NCBI GenBank assembly: GCA_023439305.1
Contig: JAEXOO010000010.1
Span: 36,897 to 100,896, forward strand
From: Pseudomonadota bacterium
Lineage (GTDB): Bacteria > Pseudomonadota > Gammaproteobacteria > Burkholderiales > Burkholderiaceae_B
DNA: 64,000 nucleotides
Direction of reading: 5' to 3'
Part shown: one piece after another, positions 59,365 to 64,000 of the stretch
How the letters are laid out: each line of letters starts with the position of its first letter
How positions within the stretch are numbered: position 1 is the first letter of the stretch
Translations under genes and position numbers: made by a program
The notes under the pieces: generated by a model
Told to the model about the DNA's origin: nothing
Seen by the model: only the letters and a program-made list of their open reading frames with translations
The model's database searches: none

Positions 59365-60228
59365 TCAAGGTGACTGCAACTGTTCACAAAGCCAGTCGGC
59401 AAAAACCTGTGCTCGGGGATCTTCATTGAGAGCTTGAGGCGAGAGCAGGTAATACGCTGATCCATCGGCTTTGAATCCATGTGGTGCAATCAGCTGGCCG
59501 CTGCGGATCTCGTCTTGCACCATTAATTGCGAGACGCAAGCTATGCCTTGGCCAGTAAGTGCTGCCTGAATACATAGATAGAAGTGGTCCAGTTGCAGTT
59601 TGTGGGCGTGTCGAATGGACTGACGGCTTACTCTGGCCCAGGTGGCCCACGCTTGTGGCCGTGTGCTTGTATGGATAAAGACCTGATCTCGTTGCTTGTT
59701 CTCATGTGGATAGCTGGGATGGCATACCGGGCCGATGAGTTCATCGCATAGTTTGAGTCCACACACAGAATCGGCCCAGTGAAAATCGTCTCGTCGTATT
59801 GCCAGGTCTATCCCCGTCTTGGGGAAGTTCACCGGCCCGCCGGCAGTCATTAGATGCACCATCACGGTGGGGTGCTGGGTATGGAACTGCCCCATCCGAG
59901 GGATCAACCATTTCATTGCGATCGTGGGCTCGCAAGACACAACCAAGGCATGTCCACGTTGCGTCTGCTTTAGTTGATAGATCACATCCTCCAGCCGTTC
60001 AAACATCGGTGTTGTGACAAGTTTCAGTTGATGGCCCGCAGGCGTCAAAAAAATTGCCCGATTACGCCGCTCAAACAGCTCCACTCCCAACGACTCTTCC
60101 AAAGCCCGCACTTGGCGACTGACCGCACCATGCGTCACATGCAGTGCCTCGGCTGCTCGCACGAAGCTGCCCGTTTGAGCTGCAGCGTCGAAATAGCGGA
60201 ATGCCATTAAATTGGAGATCTGCATCAT
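59365..60228 (-). CDS. LysR family regulator, GcvA-like
   Basis: A 287-residue LysR protein: N-terminal winged helix-turn-helix (AFRYFDAAAQTGSFVRAAEAL, then THGAVSRQVRALEESLG) and a substrate-binding domain resembling GcvA. It diverges from the dioxygenase gene across 119 AT-rich bases, so it probably controls the dioxygenase-exporter pair. A TAGCA / TGCTA pair at 60253-60278 is a weak candidate operator. Two adjacent ATGs at 60228 and 60225 are equally plausible; an upstream start at 60258 is less likely. Codon use is AT-richer than in the core genes. Confidence 0.9.
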   Translation of the reverse strand: MMQISNLMAFRYFDAAAQTGSFVRAAEALHVTHGAVSRQVRALEESLGVELFERRNRAIFLTPAGHQLKLVTTPMFERLEDVIYQLKQTQRGHALVVSCEPTIAMKWLIPRMGQFHTQHPTVMVHLMTAGGPVNFPKTGIDLAIRRDDFHWADSVCGLKLCDELIGPVCHPSYPHENKQRDQVFIHTSTRPQAWATWARVSRQSIRHAHKLQLDHFYLCIQAALTGQGIACVSQLMVQDEIRSGQLIAPHGFKADGSAYYLLSPQALNEDPRAQVFADWLCEQLQSP

Positions 60229-60347
60229 TGATGAATTCTCACAGAAAAGCGATAGCAATCATCGTTTTTAAAATGCTACGACAACATCAATAATAAACAA
60301 GCGCGAATTGGCGTGCAGGTGAAAAACCTATTTATTCTGGGGTATTC

Positions 60348-61112
60348 ATGAATAGCTATGTGGCGGCAGAGGTAAAGGATGTCACCAAGCTGACGAATAT
60401 AAAATCATCAAATTTTCTGCGCAATGTGTGCGAGAGTATCGCAAAAAAGAATTTCGCTTTTTTGACTCAACCCGCCACTCAATCACTTTTGAGCTTTCCA
60501 AGTTCCGACTGGAAAGCGTTTCAAGAAAGTTGGGACATGTTGGAGCAGGATCTGTACATGAAAGATGGCGGCACCTATCGCTACCGCCGACATGCCACCT
60601 ATAGCCTCGATCCCTATGACGTCCCTAAGCTGCAGCCGGCACAACCCCATTATCAGACTCTGGATTACAACCCTTTGAATGGCGGTATTGCTCGCCACTT
60701 CGCACATGTCGAAGAACGTACGTTGGCCAATCCCGCCTATCTGTCCACGCTGGGTCTATGCGCCGCACTGTTTGGAAGCCTGGCGCCGTTCTATGCCTGG
60801 CATATCGAGGTGCATCAGTTTCGGATCTTGGCGCAGTCGCAAGGCGCATCGCCTACCCCCGAAGGCGTGCACAGAGATGGTGTTGATTTTGTGTTCATGA
60901 TGCTGGTCAACCGCGTCAACGTGCGGGAGGGCAGCACCCGGATCTACGACTTGCAGCGTGAGCCACTTGGTCAATACACGCTCACTCACCCTATGGAGGT
61001 GGCAATCGTCAACGACCACCATGTGATGCACGGTGTCACGCCCATCTTGCCTGAGAACGAACATATGATCGGCTACAGGGACGTGCTGGTGATCACCTTC
61101 CGCAAAAAATAA
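60348..61112 (+). CDS. 2-oxoglutarate/Fe(II) dioxygenase, amino-acid hydroxylase type
   Basis: A 254-residue enzyme resembling the 2OG-Fe dioxygenase family that includes the Bacillus L-isoleucine 4-hydroxylase. The iron ligands are His175 and Asp177 (GVHRDGVDFVFMMLVNR) and a distal His, probably 228, in NDHHVMHGVTPI; Arg244 in GYRDVLVITF fits the 2-oxoglutarate-binding position. The reaction would be hydroxylation of a free amino acid. The exporter gene starts 22 bases downstream and the regulator is divergent. The exact substrate is not visible in the sequence. Confidence 0.85.
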   Translation: MNSYVAAEVKDVTKLTNIKSSNFLRNVCESIAKKNFAFLTQPATQSLLSFPSSDWKAFQESWDMLEQDLYMKDGGTYRYRRHATYSLDPYDVPKLQPAQPHYQTLDYNPLNGGIARHFAHVEERTLANPAYLSTLGLCAALFGSLAPFYAWHIEVHQFRILAQSQGASPTPEGVHRDGVDFVFMMLVNRVNVREGSTRIYDLQREPLGQYTLTHPMEVAIVNDHHVMHGVTPILPENEHMIGYRDVLVITFRKK

Positions 61113-61134
61113 TCTCTACCTGTTTGGACAAACA

Positions 61135-61752
61135 ATGCACGAACTCATCGCTGTCGCTACCATCACTATCTTGGCCGTTATCAGCCCGGGGCCTGACTTC
61201 GCTATGGTCACCCGAAATGGCTACTCCTTCGGCCGCAAGATCGGCCTCATTTCTGCGCTGGGCATCGCGGCTGGGGTTCAGGTGCATGTGTTCTACACTG
61301 TGCTGGGGATTGCGGTGCTCATCGCTCAATCACCCGGCCTCTTCCTGGCTATGAAAATAGCTGGCGCTGCCTATTTGATGTACCTGGGCTATAAATCCTT
61401 CACCAATCGAACACCCATCAAAACCGATACAGCGCCCGGCAATATGCCCACCAATTGGCAAGCCTTTGGCATGGGATTCTTCACCAATGCGCTCAACCCA
61501 AAAACCATGCTGTTTGTGGTGGCGACGTTCACACAAGTGGTGGAGCCTGGCGCGCCGTTCTGGCTCAATTTTTCCTACGGTTTTTTCATGTCGTTCGCAC
61601 ACTGGGTCTGGTTCAGCATTGTGGCCATCGTGTTTTCTGAGAAGCGGCTGCGCGCCGCGATGTTGGCCAAGCAAAGAGCGGTGGATGTGGTGATTGGCTC
61701 GGCGCTATTTGGGCTTGGCGGATCACTGCTTTTTGCAAACTCGACAATTTAA
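61135..61752 (+). CDS. LysE/RhtB family amino acid exporter
   Basis: A 205-residue membrane protein of about six helices. The family signature ISPGPDFAMVTRNGYSFGRKIGL lies near residues 16-38, and GFFTNALNPKTMLFVVATF near 114. LysE/RhtB proteins export amino acids and derivatives. Placement after the dioxygenase suggests it removes the hydroxylated product. A hairpin follows the stop. Confidence 0.92.
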   Translation: MHELIAVATITILAVISPGPDFAMVTRNGYSFGRKIGLISALGIAAGVQVHVFYTVLGIAVLIAQSPGLFLAMKIAGAAYLMYLGYKSFTNRTPIKTDTAPGNMPTNWQAFGMGFFTNALNPKTMLFVVATFTQVVEPGAPFWLNFSYGFFMSFAHWVWFSIVAIVFSEKRLRAAMLAKQRAVDVVIGSALFGLGGSLLFANSTI

Positions 61753-61770
61753 AAAAAACGTGAGGGCTAT

Positions 61771-61789
61771 GCCCGGTCGGCCGGGCTTT
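61771..61789 (+). terminator. terminator after exporter gene
   Basis: A 6-bp stem GCCCGG / CCGGGC with loop TCGG followed by TTT, 18 bases after the stop of the LysE-type gene. It is short, so moderate support only. Confidence 0.5.
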
Positions 61790-61817
61790 CTGAGCTCGAT
61801 GTCGTGCGTCTGGCCGC

Positions 61818-62057
61818 TCATTGCGAGCGCAGCCGTACAATCCCTACTGCCATGACGATGCCCCGCAGCAACGAGAATGCGGCCGTGGCCCCTAGCGGGC
61901 TGCAATCCACGAAGCGCCCACCCAGCCAGTTACCGACAAGGCCTATGGCGCCGAAGCCCATGAGCCACCAGCCGACATGCGCTGGCGCCACACCTGCGAT
62001 GCGTTCCAGCGTGTCGGCGCACAAAATAGGCGGATAGGGCAGGCATTGCTTGCCAAG
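61818..62057 (-). pseudogene. MFS transporter fragment
   Basis: A frame encoding one short piece of a major facilitator transporter, with HVGWWLMGFGAIGLVGNWLG and GGRFVD, the helix 7-8 region of drug/sugar efflux types. Both ends are missing: upstream it runs into a stop within unrelated sequence and downstream it stops after about 68 residues. The right repeat copy (62008-62057) is part of it. Confidence 0.75.
62008..62057. repeat. direct repeat, right copy
   Basis: Partner of the repeat starting at 59137 (46 of 50 bases identical, 2871 bases apart). Here 72 bases separate it from the intact tRNA-Ser, whereas in the left copy it abuts a tRNA remnant. Confidence 0.8.
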
Positions 62058-62129
62058 CCAGAATAGATGCTGCTATTATTATGGACTTGGCATTGGATGC
62101 TTTAAAAGCAGCTTGCCAAGCCCTAATTA

Positions 62130-62220
62130 GGACAGGTGGCCGAGCGGTTGAAGGCGCACGCCTGGAAAGCGTGTATACGTGAATAGCGTATCGGGGGTTC
62201 GAATCCCCCTCTGTCCGCCA
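62130..62220 (+). tRNA. tRNA-Ser(GGA)
   Basis: A complete class II tRNA of 91 bases including an encoded CCA. The acceptor stem pairs GGACAGG with TCTGTCC, the D arm is GCCGAGCGGTTGAAGGC, the anticodon stem is CACGC / GCGTG with loop CTGGAAA (anticodon GGA, reading UCC and UCU), the variable arm is long and the T arm is GGGGGTTCGAATCCCCC. Confidence 0.96.
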
Positions 62221-62226
62221 GAATTC

Positions 62227-62260
62227 AAAAGCCCTCGTACAGCAATGTACGGGGGCTTTT
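62227..62260. terminator. terminator after tRNA-Ser
   Basis: A 14-bp stem with one G-T pair (62227-62240 with 62247-62260), followed by T. It is nearly identical to the left copy at 59242. Confidence 0.85.
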
Positions 62261-62436
62261 TGTCGTCTCGGGCGGCTGTGCTTGTGCGTCCTGCCTCAAA
62301 GGCAGCGGTGATTTAAAAGTTGGACGTATTAAACGCCCCATTAAGGCTACTTGCATTAATTTTTCTTTTTACTCTGCCTTGTTGCCAGGTGCATGCGTCA
62401 GGGTTTCTGTTTTATCTCATTCTGGAGCCCGCGCCC

Positions 62437-64000
62437 ATGACCATGACCTTGAAAACGATATTCTGTGCGAGCGCCTTGGCGCTGGCGTCAGTCAGCGCCA
62501 ACGCCTATCAGACGGAATTTATTCATAACAAGCAAGGGGCGGTGGCGTTTGAATTGCGTATTTTTGGACCGCAGGATGGGCCTTTCAAGGGTGGTAACCC
62601 ATCGGCGTTCGAGTTGGATGAAAATGCCCGTCGGCAAATCCGCGCTGCCATGGAACGCTGGGCCGAGATCTTGATTTTGAAGCCCGGCTATATTCCGCCT
62701 GTTTTGCAGATCGGAACAGAAGATGGCGCCAATACCAATGCCTCTGCCTCACTAATGTTTGAGGCTGGTTTGCCTTACCCGCTTGGTCTGGCTTACTCTC
62801 AGGCAGCATTGCTTAACCGGTTGAGCCCTCCCCCGCCCGGCAGGCAGTGGGAGGCGGCAGTAACGCTGGGTCGCGACCATGTTAAACCAGGTTCTTTAAC
62901 GCCCAGTCAGTTGCCCTTAAATGAGCAGGCGGATCTCACGGCCATTTTTTTTCATGAGTTTGCCCACACCTTAGGACTGGTCGGTGTTGCAAGGAGCGAC
63001 CCCAGCTTCCCCACGGCAACGCCTTACATGTATCCTTTTTTCACATCGTGGATGCTGGGTCTGCGCGATGACAATGGCAAGGCCGCCCGACCTGATCAAG
63101 CGGTATGGTGCTCGATGTGCAGCAATCCTAATGCTCCTGATATCTTTGATCTGCGCAAGGATCAGGGATACTTTACCGGCAAGCACGTGCAAGAAGTACT
63201 GAACGGCGCCATGCCGGGTATACCGGTGCGGATTCTGGGCTACGAGGGTAACCACCCCTGGGGTGTGGACCGCGATTTCATGGGGCATTCCGAGTTGCGC
63301 AACAGCTTGATGAGTCACCAGACCTATCGGAATTACACGACATTTATGGAAGCCGAGCTGGCCGCCTTGCAGGATTTGGGCCTGCAGATCGACCGACGTA
63401 ATTTCTTCGGCTATTCGGTCTACGGCAACGATGTCACCCTGACCAATACGAACGGCTTTTTTGCGCGCAATGCCGACGGCACTGCTTACTTGCCCGGGCA
63501 GTACAACCAGGCCACGCAAGGCCTGGGCCTGCACATCTACGGCGAGCGCAACACGATTACCCAGGCGGCGGATCTGCTCAGCGCCGGCCCCGGCGGGGTG
63601 GGCGTGCGCGTGGACGGCAGTGAAAACACGCTGATCATCCCGGCCGGCACGCGTATCCATGCTCAAGGCGGGTATGGCCGCGGCCTGCAATTCAGCTACG
63701 GGCGCCACCACACCCTCGTGCAGCAGGGTGAAGTGCGTGCCGAGGGCGGGGACGGCGTGGGTGCGCTGTTCGATTTCGGTAATAACGTCATGGGCAACGG
63801 AGGGGGCGAGGGCGACTACCGCGGTTCCTGGCTATGGGTGCTGAATGACCGAGTAGCCCCTGCGCATGCCATTCCCGAGATCCTGCAAGGCGCGCTGATC
63901 AGCGACTACCACCTGTCGGGCCTGCTGTCGGGCAAGAAAGCCGCCATCCAGATCTCCCGCAACGCGCAGGTGCAGAACATCAACATCTTGCAGGGCGCCC
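62437..64000 (+). CDS. secreted protein with metzincin-like motif and autotransporter-like passenger, partial
   Basis: An open frame of at least 521 codons running off the right edge. The ATG at 62437 has GGAG upstream and opens a Sec signal peptide (MTMTLKTIFCASALALASVSANA). The N-terminal part carries HEFAHTLGL (His173, Glu174, His177, Gly180), a zinc-protease motif; the third ligand position of true metzincins (residue 183) is Gly. NSLMSHQ near 289 resembles a Met-turn. From about residue 330 the sequence becomes repetitive and Gly/Asn-rich, as in beta-helical autotransporter passengers. The expected C-terminal beta-barrel is outside the window. Confidence 0.75.
   Translation, partial: MTMTLKTIFCASALALASVSANAYQTEFIHNKQGAVAFELRIFGPQDGPFKGGNPSAFELDENARRQIRAAMERWAEILILKPGYIPPVLQIGTEDGANTNASASLMFEAGLPYPLGLAYSQAALLNRLSPPPPGRQWEAAVTLGRDHVKPGSLTPSQLPLNEQADLTAIFFHEFAHTLGLVGVARSDPSFPTATPYMYPFFTSWMLGLRDDNGKAARPDQAVWCSMCSNPNAPDIFDLRKDQGYFTGKHVQEVLNGAMPGIPVRILGYEGNHPWGVDRDFMGHSELRNSLMSHQTYRNYTTFMEAELAALQDLGLQIDRRNFFGYSVYGNDVTLTNTNGFFARNADGTAYLPGQYNQATQGLGLHIYGERNTITQAADLLSAGPGGVGVRVDGSENTLIIPAGTRIHAQGGYGRGLQFSYGRHHTLVQQGEVRAEGGDGVGALFDFGNNVMGNGGGEGDYRGSWLWVLNDRVAPAHAIPEILQGALISDYHLSGLLSGKKAAIQISRNAQVQNINILQGA

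Overview
The window looks like ordinary chromosome of a betaproteobacterium of the Alcaligenaceae (Bordetella, Achromobacter, Alcaligenes, Kerstersia group). The evidence is gene order: rubredoxin-algH-ruvX-plsC, aroQ-accB-accC-prmA, rplM-rpsI-argC, erpA-anmK-M23 peptidase-tyrS and glyA-nrdR-ribD-ribE. An alanine/lysine-rich H1-like histone and a fused indolepyruvate oxidoreductase also fit. Base composition is GC-rich throughout, judged by eye at roughly 60 percent. The genus cannot be fixed from the sequence alone.

From 0 to 11.3 kb: a truncated ThiD-like gene diverges from rubredoxin, algH, ruvX and plsC. Opposed to these are apaH, lptG, mtgA, aroE, a TonB-like gene, an RNB-family ribonuclease, a YqiA-like hydrolase and mpl, so the block is mostly envelope and peptidoglycan work. 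From 11.4 to 18.2 kb runs a plus-strand block: a thioredoxin-like protein, aroQ, accB, accC, prmA, a zinc-ribbon membrane protein, a PfkB kinase and a SlyB-like lipoprotein. From 18.2 to 29.7 kb the minus strand carries an unusual AlkA-Ada fusion, yggT, the H1-like gene, nrdB and nrdA (with a tandem pair of NrdR-box-like sites in front) and the indolepyruvate oxidoreductase with a divergent Lrp regulator.

From 30 to 45.8 kb: a lipoprotein, yaeQ, gltX, a FixLJ-like two-component pair, mgtA with a long leader holding two small reading frames, a PatZ-like acetyltransferase, a CocE-type hydrolase, an esterase, darP/yjgA and pmbA. From 45.9 to 59.1 kb: a lone TRAP binding protein, rplM, rpsI, argC, a coiled-coil membrane protein, erpA, anmK, an M23 peptidase, tyrS, a PEBP protein, glyA, nrdR, ribD and ribE. 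Bidirectional terminators separate most convergent pairs.

From 59.1 kb to the right edge the region is accessory. An intact tRNA-Ser(GGA) at 62.13 kb and a truncated copy of it at 59.18 kb, each with its terminator and the same upstream sequence, flank a three-gene cassette: a LysR regulator, a 2-oxoglutarate/Fe(II) dioxygenase of the amino-acid hydroxylase type and a LysE-family exporter. The most economical reading is a module that hydroxylates a free amino acid and exports the product. A broken MFS transporter gene lies beside the tRNA, and a secreted protein with a metzincin-like motif followed by autotransporter-like sequence runs off the right end.
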